Origin: Palleronia pontilimi
GTDB taxonomy: Bacteria; Pseudomonadota; Alphaproteobacteria; Rhodobacterales; Rhodobacteraceae
Direction: 5' to 3'
Assembly (NCBI RefSeq): GCF_016412875.1
Contig: NZ_JAEKPD010000002.1
Coordinates: 186,001-250,000 of the forward strand
DNA: 64,000 nucleotides
The first letter of the stretch is position 1, and each line of letters starts with the position of its first letter. The translations under genes and the position numbers were made by a program. Positions 53,937 to 63,700 of the stretch are shown here, one piece after another. The notes beneath the pieces were generated by a model. The model was not told where the DNA came from and made no database searches. It saw only the letters and a list, made by a program, of their open reading frames with translations.

Positions 53937-54482
53937 ATGGATCTGGAACGGAAATTCTGCGCTGTCGAGGGCGATCTGAGCCTGACCGACGGCAGCGTGA
54001 TCGAAGGCTACGCGTCGCTCTTCGGCGCGCGCGACCAGGGCGGCGACACGGTCGAGCCCGGGGCCTATGCGGCGTCGCTCGACGCGCTGAAAGCGCGCGG
54101 TGGGCGGATCAAGATGCTGTGGCAGCACGATCCCGCCCAGCCCATCGGCGTGTGGGACGAGGTGCGCGAGGACGCGACCGGTCTTTACGTCAAGGGCCGG
54201 ATCCTGACGGACATCGACCGGGGCCGCGAGGCCGCGTCGCTGATCGCGGCGGGCGCCATCGACGGGCTGTCCATCGGCTACCGGACCCGGCGCGCGGTGA
54301 AGGATGGCAAGGGCCGCAGGCTCTTGTCGGAACTGGAGCTTTGGGAAGTGTCGCTTGTCACCTTCCCGATGCTTCCCGAGGCGCGCCTGGGGGGCGCGAA
54401 GGCGGCCGACGCCGACACCGACCCCTTGCGCGAAATGGCGGCCATCTTCCGGACCGCCGCCCGAGAGCTGGCGGGCGGCTGA
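53937..54482 (+). CDS. GTA prohead protease (g4)
   Basis: 181 residues, HK97 prohead protease family. IEGYASLFGARDQGGDTVEPGAY, catalytic His in KMLWQHDPAQPIGVWDEV and Ser in AAGAIDGLSIGYRTRRAV, WEVSLVTFPMLPEAR. It trims the capsid protein during maturation. AAGGGG precedes the ATG. Only 16 bp separate it from the portal gene: the small g3.5 found between g3 and g4 in R. capsulatus is not here. Confidence 0.94.
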   Translation: MDLERKFCAVEGDLSLTDGSVIEGYASLFGARDQGGDTVEPGAYAASLDALKARGGRIKMLWQHDPAQPIGVWDEVREDATGLYVKGRILTDIDRGREAASLIAAGAIDGLSIGYRTRRAVKDGKGRRLLSELELWEVSLVTFPMLPEARLGGAKAADADTDPLREMAAIFRTAARELAGG

Positions 54483-54520
54483 AGCCCGGCACAACCAACG
54501 CAACCACGAAGGAAATGCGA

Positions 54521-55708
54521 ATGAGCACGACCGAGACCAAGGGATCGGGCGATGGCAGCGCCATGCCTGACGCAACCGACGAGATGCGCGCCGCCATGGC
54601 CGATTTCGTCGCCGACCTGAAGGGATTTCAGGCCGGGATCAACGACCAGATGCAACAACAGGAAAAGCGAATGACCATGCTCGATCGGAAATCACGGATC
54701 GCGGGCCGCCCCGCGCTGGCCACCTCGGCCGAAATGGAAGTCCCCCACCAGAAGGCGTTCGAGGCCTATGTGCGCTCGGGCGACGACGACGCGCTGCGCG
54801 GCCTGGTGCTGGAAGGCAAGGCGCTGAACACGGCCGTCGCCGGTGACGGCGGCTACCTGGTCGACCCGCAGACCAGCGAAACGGTTCAGTCCGTGCTGCG
54901 CTCGACCGCGTCGATCCGCCGGGTCGCCAATGTCGTGAACGTCGAAGCGACGTCCTACGACGTGCTGATCGACACCACCGATATCGGTGCGGGCTGGTCG
55001 TCCGAGACCGGCAGCGAGGCCGAGACGGGCACCCCCCAGATCGACCGGATCAGCATCCCGCTGCACGAGCTCTCGGCCCTGCCGAAAGCGTCGCAGCGCC
55101 TGCTGGACGACGCGGCCTTCGACATCGAAGGCTGGCTGGCCGGTCGCATCGCCGACAAGTTCGCCCGCGCCGAAGCGGCGGCCTTCGTCAACGGCGACGG
55201 CATCGACAAGCCGCGCGGCATACTGAACCACCCCAGCGTCGACAATGACAGCTGGACCTGGGATTCGCTGGGCTACATCGCGACGGGCGCCGATGGCGAT
55301 TTCGTCGACGCGGACGCTCTGGTCGACCTGGTCTACGCGCTGGGCGCCCAGTACCGCGCCAACGGCACCTTCGTGATGAACTCGAAGACCGCCGGTGTCG
55401 TGCGCCGCATGAAGGATGCCGACGGCCGCTTCCTGTGGTCCGACGGCCTGGCCGCCGCCGAGCCCGCGCGCCTGCTGGGCTACCCGGTGCTGATCGCCGA
55501 GGACATGCCCGACATCGCGACCGGCGCCACCGCCATCGCCTTCGGTGACTTTGCCAGCGGCTACACCGTGGCCGAGCGCCCGGACCTGCGCATCCTGCGC
55601 GATCCGTTCAGCGCCAAGCCCCACGTGCTGTTCTATGCCACCAAGCGCGTCGGCGGCGACGTGAGCGATTTCGCGGCGATCAAGCTGCTGAAGTTCTCGG
55701 TGTCGTAA
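54521..55708 (+). CDS. GTA major capsid protein (g5)
   Basis: 395 residues, HK97 fold. About 100 N-terminal residues form the scaffold-like delta domain (ADLKGFQAGINDQMQQQEKRMTMLDRKSR), likely removed by g4; the mature shell begins around the ALNTAVAGDGGYLVDPQTSETV block. ISIPLHELSALPKASQRLLDDA, IADKFARAEAAAFVNGDG, GTFVMNSKTAGVVRRMKDADG and LLGYPVLIAEDMPDIA follow. Start at ATG 54521, 8 nt after GAAGGA; an ATG two codons earlier overlaps that site. A strong hairpin follows in the 93-bp gap to g6. Confidence 0.96.
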   Translation: MSTTETKGSGDGSAMPDATDEMRAAMADFVADLKGFQAGINDQMQQQEKRMTMLDRKSRIAGRPALATSAEMEVPHQKAFEAYVRSGDDDALRGLVLEGKALNTAVAGDGGYLVDPQTSETVQSVLRSTASIRRVANVVNVEATSYDVLIDTTDIGAGWSSETGSEAETGTPQIDRISIPLHELSALPKASQRLLDDAAFDIEGWLAGRIADKFARAEAAAFVNGDGIDKPRGILNHPSVDNDSWTWDSLGYIATGADGDFVDADALVDLVYALGAQYRANGTFVMNSKTAGVVRRMKDADGRFLWSDGLAAAEPARLLGYPVLIAEDMPDIATGATAIAFGDFASGYTVAERPDLRILRDPFSAKPHVLFYATKRVGGDVSDFAAIKLLKFSVS

Positions 55709-55717
55709 GGACTTCGC

Positions 55718-55748
55718 CGCCCGCGCGCGACCCTTGGGCGCGCGGGCG
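55718..55748 (+). other. Strong intercistronic hairpin after the GTA capsid gene
   Basis: CGCCCGCGCG / CGCGCGGGCG, perfect 10-bp stem with 11-nt loop, no T-run. In the gap between g5 and g6; suited to protect the 3' end of a capsid-containing mRNA or to dampen downstream expression. Confidence 0.55.
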
Positions 55749-55801
55749 CCGTCCCCAACCATCCGCAAAGAAGAACGACCCCCGCCCGAGGAGGCAAACC
55801 G

Positions 55802-56383
55802 ATGTTTCTGACCGAACAGACGCCCATCGCGTCCGAGGACTTGCCGATCCAGGCATTCAAAGCCCACCTGCGCCTGGGCACCGGCTTTTCCGACGACGAC
55901 GTGCAGGACGCGCTGCTCGATCGGTTGCTGCGCGGTGCCATCGGGCAGGTGGAAAACCTGTGCGCCAAGGCCTTGCTGATGCGCGGGTTCACCCTGACCG
56001 TCCATGCCTGGCGCGACCTGGGCCGACAGATCCTGCCGCGCGCGCCGCTGGCGACGGTCACGCAATTTGCCATCATCGACCTGGGCGGCACGCCCAAGGT
56101 GATCGCGCCCGAGCGGTTCCACGTCGAGCGCGACGCGCAGCGCCCGTCGATCGTGGCGCGCGGCTTCACGCTGCCGCAGATCCCCGTGGGCGGCCACGCC
56201 GAGATCGCTTTCACCGCCGGCTATGGCGCGAGCTGGGACGACGTGCCCGCGGACCTCGCCAACTCGGTTCTGGCGCTGGCCGCGCTGCAGTACGAGGACC
56301 GCACCGAGCTGGGCACCATTCCGCCGAACGTGCAGACGATGCTGGCACGTTACCGGCAGCCGCGTTTGCTGGGGGGCTTCTAG
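55802..56383 (+). CDS. GTA head-tail adaptor (g6)
   Basis: 193 residues, phage gp6-like adaptor: SEDLPIQAFKAHLRLGTGFSDDDVQDALLDRLLRGAIGQVE, then AEIAFTAGYGASWDDVPADLANSVLALAALQYEDR. Forms a ring under the portal. Starts after GAGGAGGCAAACCG. Next gene g7 begins 1 bp after its stop. Confidence 0.9.
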   Translation: MFLTEQTPIASEDLPIQAFKAHLRLGTGFSDDDVQDALLDRLLRGAIGQVENLCAKALLMRGFTLTVHAWRDLGRQILPRAPLATVTQFAIIDLGGTPKVIAPERFHVERDAQRPSIVARGFTLPQIPVGGHAEIAFTAGYGASWDDVPADLANSVLALAALQYEDRTELGTIPPNVQTMLARYRQPRLLGGF

Positions 56384-56384
56384 G

Positions 56385-56723
56385 ATGGCGCTTCCCGAAC
56401 TGAACCGCTGCCTGAAGCTCGAAGCGCCGCTGCGCGTCGCCGACGGGCAGGGCGGCTATACCCAAGGCTGGGAAACGCTCGGCACGATCTGGGCCGAGAT
56501 CGCCCCGCGCACCGGGCGCTCGGTCTCGGGGCTCGAAGTCAGCCTGTCGCGCATGAGCTACCGCATCACCGTGCGGGCCGCGCCGCAGGGCGCACCATCG
56601 CGTCCCAAGCCCGGTCAGCGTCTTCTGGACGGCGCGCGGGTGTTCGACATCCAGGCCGTGACCGAGTCTCGGGCGGGCGTGAAATACCTGGACTGCTTCG
56701 CGGAAGAGGAGCTGGCGCAATGA
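56385..56723 (+). CDS. GTA head-tail stopper (g7)
   Basis: 112 residues of the phage head-tail joining family: LNRCLKLEAPLRVADGQGGYTQGWETLGTIWAEIAPRTG, YRITVRAAPQG, GQRLLDGARVFDIQAVTES. It plugs the portal after packaging. Shares ATGA with g8. Confidence 0.9.
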   Translation: MALPELNRCLKLEAPLRVADGQGGYTQGWETLGTIWAEIAPRTGRSVSGLEVSLSRMSYRITVRAAPQGAPSRPKPGQRLLDGARVFDIQAVTESRAGVKYLDCFAEEELAQ

Positions 56724-57136
56724 CCTATGCCGTCTCCGAGCCGCTGCAGGCGGCGCTGTTTCAACGCCTGTCCACCGATGCCGCGCTGGCCGAGGTGGTG
56801 GGCGACGCGATCTACGACGCCGTGCCCTCGGGCAGCGTGCCATCCGTTTACGTCGTCTTGGGCGAGGAACGCGTGCGCGACCGGTCCGACAAGGACGCGG
56901 GCGGCGCATGGCACGACTTCACCGTGTCGGTGGTGTCGGATCAGCCCGGTTTCCAGACCGCGAAACGCGCGGCCGGCGCCGTGTCGGACGCGCTGCTGCA
57001 AGCGCCGCTCACCCTGTCACGCGGCAGCGTCACCGGGCTGTGGTTCCAGCGCGCGCAGGCCAGCCGCGTCGGCACCGGCGATCAAAGACGCATCGATCTG
57101 CGCTTCCGGGCGCAGGTCCAGGACGATCAACTCTGA
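56720..57136 (+). CDS. GTA tail terminator (g8, DUF3168)
   Basis: 138 residues, DUF3168 type: VSEPLQAALFQRLSTDAALAEVVGDAIYDAVPSGSVPSVYVVLGEE, HDFTVSVVSDQPGFQTAKRAAGAVSDAL. Caps the tail tube at the head end. Overlaps g7 by 4 bp. Confidence 0.9.
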   Translation: MTYAVSEPLQAALFQRLSTDAALAEVVGDAIYDAVPSGSVPSVYVVLGEERVRDRSDKDAGGAWHDFTVSVVSDQPGFQTAKRAAGAVSDALLQAPLTLSRGSVTGLWFQRAQASRVGTGDQRRIDLRFRAQVQDDQL

Positions 57137-57150
57137 CAAGGAGCACCACC

Positions 57151-57564
57151 ATGGCTGCACAAAACGGCAAGGACCTTCTCATCAAGCTCGACCAGACCGG
57201 GGACGAGCAGTTCGAAACCATCGCGGGGCTTCGCGCCACGCGGCTGTCGCTAAACTCGGAAAGCGTTGACGTGACCAGCATCGACAGCCCCGGCGGCTGG
57301 CGCGAGCTTCTGGGCAATGCGGGCGTGAAGACGGCGCAGATCTCGGGATCGGGCATCTTCAAGGACGCCAATACCGACGAACGCGCGCGGCAGATCTTCT
57401 TCAACGGCCTGACGCCCCGCTTCCAGGTCATCGTGCCCGACTTCGGCATCCTGGAAGGGCCGTTCCAGATCACGTCCGTCGAATATTCCGGCACCCATGA
57501 CGGCGAAGCGACCTACGAGCTGTCGATGGCGTCCGCCGGGCAACTGGACTTCACGGCGCTCTGA
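57151..57564 (+). CDS. GTA major tail (tube) protein (g9)
   Basis: 137 residues: AAQNGKDLLIKLDQTGDEQFETIAGLRATRLSLNSESVDVTSI..., SGSGIFKDANTDERARQIFF, YELSMASAGQLDFTAL, the phage major tail TP901-1-like pattern. CAAGGAGCACCACC before ATG. Stop overlaps g10 (TGATG). Confidence 0.93.
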   Translation: MAAQNGKDLLIKLDQTGDEQFETIAGLRATRLSLNSESVDVTSIDSPGGWRELLGNAGVKTAQISGSGIFKDANTDERARQIFFNGLTPRFQVIVPDFGILEGPFQITSVEYSGTHDGEATYELSMASAGQLDFTAL

Positions 57565-57878
57565 TGGCCAACCCGTACCAGGGCGAAGTGGCGCTGACAC
57601 TGGATGGCGAGCGGCACGTGGCCAAGCTGACGCTTGGCGCGCTGGCCGAGCTCGAGGCGCAGCTGGGCGAAGACACGCTGGTGTCGCTGGTGACGCGCTT
57701 CGAAAGCGGCGCGTTTTCCACCCGCGACACGCTGGCCCTGATCGTCGCGGGATTGCGCGGCGGGGGTTGGCGGGGCGAGCTGGCAGATCTGCTGAGCGTC
57801 GAGATCGCGGGCGGCCCGATGGAGGCGGCGCGCGTGGCGGGCCAGCTGCTCGCCCGCGCCTTCGCCGAGCCGCGATGA
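57564..57878 (+). CDS. GTA tail protein g10 (GTA_gp10 family)
   Basis: 104 residues: NPYQGEVALTLDGERHVAKLTLGALAELEAQLGEDTLVSLV, typical of the GTA gp10 family, thought to act as a tail chaperone. Overlaps both neighbours (TGATG, ATGA). Confidence 0.9.
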   Translation: MANPYQGEVALTLDGERHVAKLTLGALAELEAQLGEDTLVSLVTRFESGAFSTRDTLALIVAGLRGGGWRGELADLLSVEIAGGPMEAARVAGQLLARAFAEPR

Positions 57879-58081
57879 GTGCGGCCGCCTTCGACTGGGC
57901 GTCCATGATGCGGGCCGGGATCAACGGCCTGGGCCTGCGCCCGACCGAGTTCTGGGCGCTGACGCCCGCGGAATTCCTGATGATGCTGGGGCGCGGCGGT
58001 GGGACCGCGCCCCTGGGACGCGACCGGCTGGCCGAGCTGGAAGCGGGCTTTCCTGACACGCGAAAGGACACGACACCATGA
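57875..58081 (+). CDS. GTA tail assembly chaperone (g10.1)
   Basis: 68 residues: AAFDWASMMRAGINGLGLRPTEFWALTPAEFLMMLGRGG. The W-x-L-T-P-x-E motif is the family hallmark (GTA tail assembly chaperone). ATGA overlaps on both sides. With g10 it may play the part of the lambda G/GT chaperones, here as separate genes rather than a frameshift product. Confidence 0.88.
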   Translation: MSAAAFDWASMMRAGINGLGLRPTEFWALTPAEFLMMLGRGGGTAPLGRDRLAELEAGFPDTRKDTTP

Positions 58082-58734
58082 GCGATCCCGATTTCGACCT
58101 GCTTGAAGCCGACCTGTCGGCCTTCGAGCAAACGCTGGGTGCGACCCGCGTCGTGCTGGACGCCTTCGATGCCGAGGTGCGGGCCATGGGCTCGACCGTG
58201 GCGGATACGGGCCGCGAGGTGGGCGTGCTGTCGCGCGGGATCTCGCGCGGGCTGAAGCGCAGTTTCGAAGGGCTGGTCTTCGACGGCATGAAGCTGAGCG
58301 ACGCCTTGCAGGGCGTGGCGCAATCCATGCTCGATGCCACCTACAATGCCGCGATCAACCCGGTCGCCAGGCATTTCGGCGGCGTGTTGGCCACGGGTGT
58401 GCAATCGGCGATGCAGGGCTTCCTGCCCTTCGCAGATGGCGGCGCGTTCACGCAAGGCCGCGTCATGCCTTTCGCCAAGGGCGGCGTCGTCAGCCAGGCC
58501 ACGTCCTTTCCCATGCGGGGCGGCACCGGGCTGATGGGCGAAGCGGGCCCCGAGGCGATCATGCCGCTGGCGCGTGGGGCCGATGGCAAGCTCGGGGTGC
58601 AGGCGGGCGGCGGACGGCCCGTTCAGGTGGTGATGAACATCACCACGCCCGACGTGGAAGGCTTCCGCCGCTCGCAAAGCCAGATCGCCGCGCAGATGGG
58701 CCGGGCGCTGGCGCGCGGCCAGCGCAACCGCTGA
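58078..58734 (+). CDS. GTA tail tape measure protein (g11)
   Basis: 218 residues: a helical N-terminal half (LEADLSAFEQTLGATRVVLDAFDAEVRAMGSTVADTG), LSDALQGVAQSMLDATYNAAINPVARHFGGVL, then the C-terminal GGxxPFAxGG repeats (FADGGAFTQGRVMPFAKGGVVSQ, GGTGLMGEAGPEAIMPLARGADG) typical of tape measures. Its short length fits the short GTA tail. ATGA overlap with g10.1. Confidence 0.92.
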   Translation: MSDPDFDLLEADLSAFEQTLGATRVVLDAFDAEVRAMGSTVADTGREVGVLSRGISRGLKRSFEGLVFDGMKLSDALQGVAQSMLDATYNAAINPVARHFGGVLATGVQSAMQGFLPFADGGAFTQGRVMPFAKGGVVSQATSFPMRGGTGLMGEAGPEAIMPLARGADGKLGVQAGGGRPVQVVMNITTPDVEGFRRSQSQIAAQMGRALARGQRNR

Positions 58735-58818
58735 CCCGTTGCGCACCGTTCAAAGGCTGCGCGCGGTGGCGTGAGACGACCGTAACCCCGGTCGGGCGAT
58801 GACACAGCAAGACATTCC

Positions 58819-58835
58819 GGGCGCCCAGGGCGCCC
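58819..58835 (+). other. Hairpin upstream of GTA g12
   Basis: GGGCGCC-CAG-GGCGCCC, perfect 7-bp stem with a 3-nt loop, 20 bp before the g12 start in the only sizeable gap of the tail gene block. Confidence 0.4.
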
Positions 58836-58855
58836 CAGATCCGAAAGGACCCGCC

Positions 58856-59488
58856 ATGGCGTTTCACGAAGAGCGATTTCCCGTCAACCTGAGCTTCGGC
58901 GCGCTGGGCGGGCCCGAGCGGCGCACCCAGATCGTGACGCTGGCCAACGGCCACGAAGAGCGCAACACGCCCTGGCAGCATTCGCGCCGCCGCTACGACG
59001 CGGGGCTGGGCCTGCGCTCGCTCGACGACATGGAAAAGGTCGTCGCTTTCTTCGAGGCGCGGCGCGGCCCGCTGCACGCGTTTCGCTGGAAGGACTGGGC
59101 CGACTACAAATCGTCCCGCCCCAGCGAAGACCTGAACCACATGGACCAGGATATCGCCATCGCGGACGGCCAGACCGCCAGTTTCCAGCTGTCCAAGACC
59201 TATGGCCTGGGCCCGACCGCCTATTCCCGCCCTATCCTGAAGCCCGTCGAAGGCACCGTGACCATCGGGGTCGAGGGGGATCTGCTGCGCGAAGAGACCG
59301 ATTTCACGCTCGACCTGACCACGGGGATCGTGACCCTGAATTTCGTGCCCGTCGCGGGTGCGGCGATCAGTGCAGGGTTCGAATTCGACGTGCCCGCGCG
59401 GTTCGATACCGACCGGATATCGACATCCGTGGCGACCTTCCAGGCGGGCGAGATCCCGGACATTCCCGTGGTCGAGGTGCGGCTGTGA
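58856..59488 (+). CDS. GTA distal tail protein (g12, DUF2460)
   Basis: 210 residues: FHEERFPVNLSFGALGGPERRTQIVTLANGHEERNTPWQHSRRRYDAG (given as the span at the N-terminus), RRGPLHAFRWKDWADYKS, ISTSVATFQAGEIPDIPVVEVR, characteristic of DUF2460. The frame is open with an ATG at 58799, but conservation and AAAGGA before 58856 favour MAFHEERF. Stop overlaps g13 (TGATG). Confidence 0.93.
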   Translation: MAFHEERFPVNLSFGALGGPERRTQIVTLANGHEERNTPWQHSRRRYDAGLGLRSLDDMEKVVAFFEARRGPLHAFRWKDWADYKSSRPSEDLNHMDQDIAIADGQTASFQLSKTYGLGPTAYSRPILKPVEGTVTIGVEGDLLREETDFTLDLTTGIVTLNFVPVAGAAISAGFEFDVPARFDTDRISTSVATFQAGEIPDIPVVEVRL

Positions 59489-60360
59489 TGCAGATCCCCG
59501 CACCGCTTCTTCAGCACCTCGAGACCGGCGTCACGACGCTCTGCCGTTGCTGGCGCGTCACCCGGCGCGACGGCCGCGTCTACGGCTTCACCGACCACGA
59601 CCTGGGCGTCACCTTCGATGGCACGAGCTTTCGCGCCGATGACGGTCTGAGCGCCCGCACGCTGGAGCAGAGCACCGGCCTTTCGGTGGACAACTCCGAA
59701 GCGCTCGGCGTTCTCAGCGCGGCGGGCGTGACCGAAGGCGACATCCTGGCGGGCCGTTTCGACGGTGCGAAGGTCGAGTCGTGGCTGGTGAACTGGTCCG
59801 ACCCCGCGCAGCGCACGCTGCTGTTCACCGGCGAGATGGGCGAAATCCAGCGCGCGGGCGGCGCCTTCAAGGCCGAACTGCGCGGGCTGACCGAGGCGCT
59901 CAACCAGCCTCAGGGACGCACCTACCAGGAACCCTGCGCGGCCGTTCTGGGCGATGAAAGCTGCCAGGTGGACCTGGGTTTGCCGCAATTCTTCGTCGAA
60001 CGCGATATCGTGGACGTGGTGGGCGGGCGCATCTTCGATCTGGGGGATCTGTCCGACTTCGACGCGCGCTGGTTCGAGCGGGGGCGGCTCGTGGTGCTGA
60101 CCGGCAATTGCGCGGGCGACGTTCGGATCATCAAGTCCGACGAGCTGACCGGGGCCGACCGCCGTATCGCGCTTTGGGACACGGTGCGCGGCACGATTGC
60201 CCCCGGCGATCGGGTGCGGATCGAGGCCGGTTGCGACAAGCGCGTGGAAACCTGCCGGATGAAGTTCGCCAATATCCTGAACTTCCAGGGCTTTCCGCAT
60301 CTTCCGGGCGAGGACTTCCTGATGGCGTACCCGATCAAAGGACAGGAAGGCTCAAAATGA
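59488..60360 (+). CDS. GTA tail hub protein (g13, DUF2163)
   Basis: 290 residues: LETGVTTLCRCWRVTRRDGRVYGFTDHDLGVTFDGT, YQEPCAAVLGDESCQVDL, then EAGCDKRVETCRMKFANILNFQGFPHLPGEDF. The four cysteines in the second and third blocks are those expected to hold the iron-sulfur cluster described for this GTA hub protein. ATGA overlap with g14. Confidence 0.93.
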   Translation: MQIPAPLLQHLETGVTTLCRCWRVTRRDGRVYGFTDHDLGVTFDGTSFRADDGLSARTLEQSTGLSVDNSEALGVLSAAGVTEGDILAGRFDGAKVESWLVNWSDPAQRTLLFTGEMGEIQRAGGAFKAELRGLTEALNQPQGRTYQEPCAAVLGDESCQVDLGLPQFFVERDIVDVVGGRIFDLGDLSDFDARWFERGRLVVLTGNCAGDVRIIKSDELTGADRRIALWDTVRGTIAPGDRVRIEAGCDKRVETCRMKFANILNFQGFPHLPGEDFLMAYPIKGQEGSK

Positions 60361-60782
60361 CCGATCGTATCGTTGCCGCTGCGCGGGCCTGGATCGGCAC
60401 GCCCTATGTCCATCAGGCCAGCGTCCGGGGTGCGGGCACCGACTGCTTGGGCCTTGTGCGCGGGGTCTGGCGCGAAGTGGTGGGCGACGAGCCCGTCGTG
60501 CCGCCCGCTTACACCCCCGACTGGTCCGAGCCGCAGCGCGACGAGCAACTTCTGCGCGAGGCCATGCGCCACCTGCGACACGTGCCGGACGGGCCGATCC
60601 GTGCCGGGCAGGTCCTGTTGTTCCGGATGCGCGACGGGGCGGTGGCCAAGCATCTGGGCATCGTCGGCACCGGCGACCCCGCTCCCAGCGTGATCCATGC
60701 CTATTCGGGGCACGGCGTCGTCGAATCCCCCCTGAGCCGTCCCTGGCTGCGCCGCGTCATCGCGCGGTTCGAATTCCCCTAA
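60357..60782 (+). CDS. GTA tail peptidase (g14, NlpC/P60)
   Basis: 141 residues. NlpC/P60 Cys in GAGTDCLGLVRGVWREV and His in VAKHLGIVGTG; a third polar residue lies in VIHAYSGHGVVES. It cuts recipient peptidoglycan peptides during DNA entry. Overlaps g13 by ATGA; g15 starts 16 bp after its stop. Confidence 0.93.
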   Translation: MTDRIVAAARAWIGTPYVHQASVRGAGTDCLGLVRGVWREVVGDEPVVPPAYTPDWSEPQRDEQLLREAMRHLRHVPDGPIRAGQVLLFRMRDGAVAKHLGIVGTGDPAPSVIHAYSGHGVVESPLSRPWLRRVIARFEFP

Positions 60783-60798
60783 CTCGGAGACCCCTCAC

Positions 60799-63700
60799 AT
60801 GGCGACGATCATTCTTGCAGCCGCCGGAGCGGCAGCGGGCGCTTCCCTTGGGGGCGGCGTCCTGGGTCTCAGCTCGGTCGTGATCGGCCGGGCCATCGGT
60901 GCCACGGTCGGCCGCGTCATCGACCAGGCGATCATGGGCTCGGGCAGCGATCCGGTCGAAACCGGGCGCGTCGATCGCTTTCGGCTGACCAGCGCGGGGG
61001 CAGGCAGTCCCATCGCGCAGATCCATGGCCGGATGCGGATCGGCGCCCAGGTGATCTGGGCGTCCGATTTCGTCGAAGAGGTCTCGCGCTCGGGCGGTGG
61101 CGGCAAGGGGCAACCGCGCCAGCCCGAAATCCGCGAATACAGCTATTCGATCTCGCTGGCGCTGGGCCTGTGTGAGGGCGTGATCGGGCGGGTTGGCCGC
61201 GTCTGGGCCGACGGGCGAGAGATCGACCCGACCACGCTGGATCTGCGGGTCTATGACGGCGCGCCCGACCAGCAGCCCGATCCGCTGATCGAAGCCCATG
61301 AAGGGCAGGGACAGGTGCCCGCCTATCGCGGTCTGGCTTACGTGGTGATCGAGAACCTGCAGCTTGGCGACTTCGGCAACCGGGTGCCGCAATTTACCTT
61401 CGAAGTCATCCGCACGGAACAGGACTCCACCGACAAAAACCTGGTGGATATGAGCGAGCAGGTCCAGGCCGTCGCCATGCTGCCGGGAACCGGCGAATAC
61501 GTCTTGGCGACAACGCCGGTGCGCCTGGGCGCGGCCGAGGGCGAAGACGCCTACATCAACGTCAACACGCCGCTCGGAAAGACCGATTTCGCCGTTTCGC
61601 TCGACGCGCTGACGGGCGAGCTTCCGCGCTGCGGGGCGACGTCGCTGATCGTGTCGTGGTTCGGCAGTGACCTGCGGTGCGGCACGTGCGACATCCGGCC
61701 GAAGGTCGAGCAAACGGCCATCGACGGCAAGGAAATGAAGTGGCGCGCGGGCGGCATCGCGCGCAGCCAGGCGCAGCCGGTCGCACGCTCGGACGGGCGC
61801 GTGGTCTATGGCGGCACGCCCGCCGACGGATCGGTGATCGAAGCCATCCGCGCGATGAACGACGCGGGACAGAAGGTGATGTTCTACCCGTTCATCCTGA
61901 TGGACCAGCTGGACGGCAATACCTTGCCCGACCCCTACAGCGACAGCCCGAGCCAGCCCGCGCTGCCCTGGCGCGGCCGGATCACGCTGGACCAGGCGCC
62001 CGGGCGCCCGGGCAGCCCGGACGGCACCGCCGGGGCCGACGCGCAGGTCGCCGCGTTCTTCGGCGATGCGCAGGCCGACGACTTCTCGACCTCGAAGGGG
62101 CGGATCGTCTTCGACGGTCCGGACGGCTGGGGTTACCGCCGCTTCATCCTGCACAACGCCCATCTGTGCGCGTTGGCGGGCGGCGTGGACGCCTTCTGCA
62201 TCGGCTCGGAAATGCGTGGCCTGACCACCATCCGGGGTGCCGCGGGCTTTCCGGCCGTGGCCGCCCTGCGCCAGCTGGCGGCGGACGTGCGGGCCATCCT
62301 GGGGCCCGATACGAAGATCAGCTACGCGGCGGACTGGACCGAGTATTTCGGCTACCAGCCGCAGGACGGCTCGGGGGATCTCTATTTCCACCTCGACCCG
62401 CTCTGGGCCGACGCCAACATCGACTTCATCGGCATCGACAACTACATGCCCCTGTCGGACTGGCGCGATCAGCCGGACGAGGCGGACGCGGCATACGGTG
62501 CGATCTACAACCTGGACTACCTCAAGGCCAACATCCTCGGCGGGGAAGGCTACGACTGGTACTACCCGTCGCCCGAGGCCGAGGCCCTGCAGATCCGCGC
62601 GCCCATCACCGACGGCGCCCATGGCGAGCCTTGGGTCTATCGTTACAAGGACCTGACCAACTGGTGGCGGCTGTCGCATCACGAACGCATCGGCGGCGAG
62701 CGGCAGAACACGCCCACCCCCTGGATCGCGCAAAGCAAGCCCATCTGGTTCACCGAACTCGGCTGCGCGGCCATCGACAAGGGTACCAACCAGCCCAATA
62801 AATTCCTGGACCCCAAGTCGTCGGAATCCGGTCTGCCGAAATATTCCGATGGCAGCCGCGACGACTTCATGCAGCTTCAATACCTGCGCGCGATGCACGA
62901 ATTCTGGGGCGACACCGCGAACAATCCCGTGTCGGTCCAGTATGGCGGGCCGATGGTCGACATGGGCCGCGCCCATGTCTGGGCCTGGGACGCGCGGCCC
63001 TATCCCTGGTTTCCCGGCAACCCGGACCTGTGGGACGACGCCGAGAACTACAATCGCGGCCACTGGATCACCGGTCGCGCGACATCGCGCGCGCTGGCCG
63101 CCGTGGTGCGGGAAATCTGCGGCCGCTCGGGTGTCTCCGAGCTGGATACGGATGCGCTGTTCGGCGTCTTGCGCGGCTACACGATTACCGAGATCGGCGA
63201 CGCCCGCCGCGCGCTGCAGCCGCTGATGCTGGCCTTCGGCTTCGACGCGATCGAACGGGGCGGCAAACTGGTGTTCCGCTCCCGCACCGGCGATCCGGAT
63301 CACGCGCTCGACGCCGAGCGGGTCGCCGTCACCGACGACCTGGACGGCGATATCGTCGCGGTGCGCGCGCCCGACGCCGAGCGGGTGGGTCGCCTGAAGA
63401 TCACCTTCGTGGGCGCCGATGGCGATTTCGAAACCCAAAGCGCCGAGGCGATCTTCCCCGACGCGCGCAGCCATGGCCTGTCGCAAAGCGAACTGCCGAT
63501 CCTGCTGTCGCGCGGTGAGGCGCGCGAGATCGCCGAGCGCTGGCTGGCCGAGGCCCGCGTCGCGCGCGACCGGCTGCGCTTTGCCCTGCCGCCCTCGGAT
63601 CTGCCGGTGGGCGCGGGCGACGTGGTCGACATCAAGGATGGACGCTACCGGGTCGATCACGTCGAGCAGGGCGAGATGCAGCTGATCGACGCCGTGCGGA

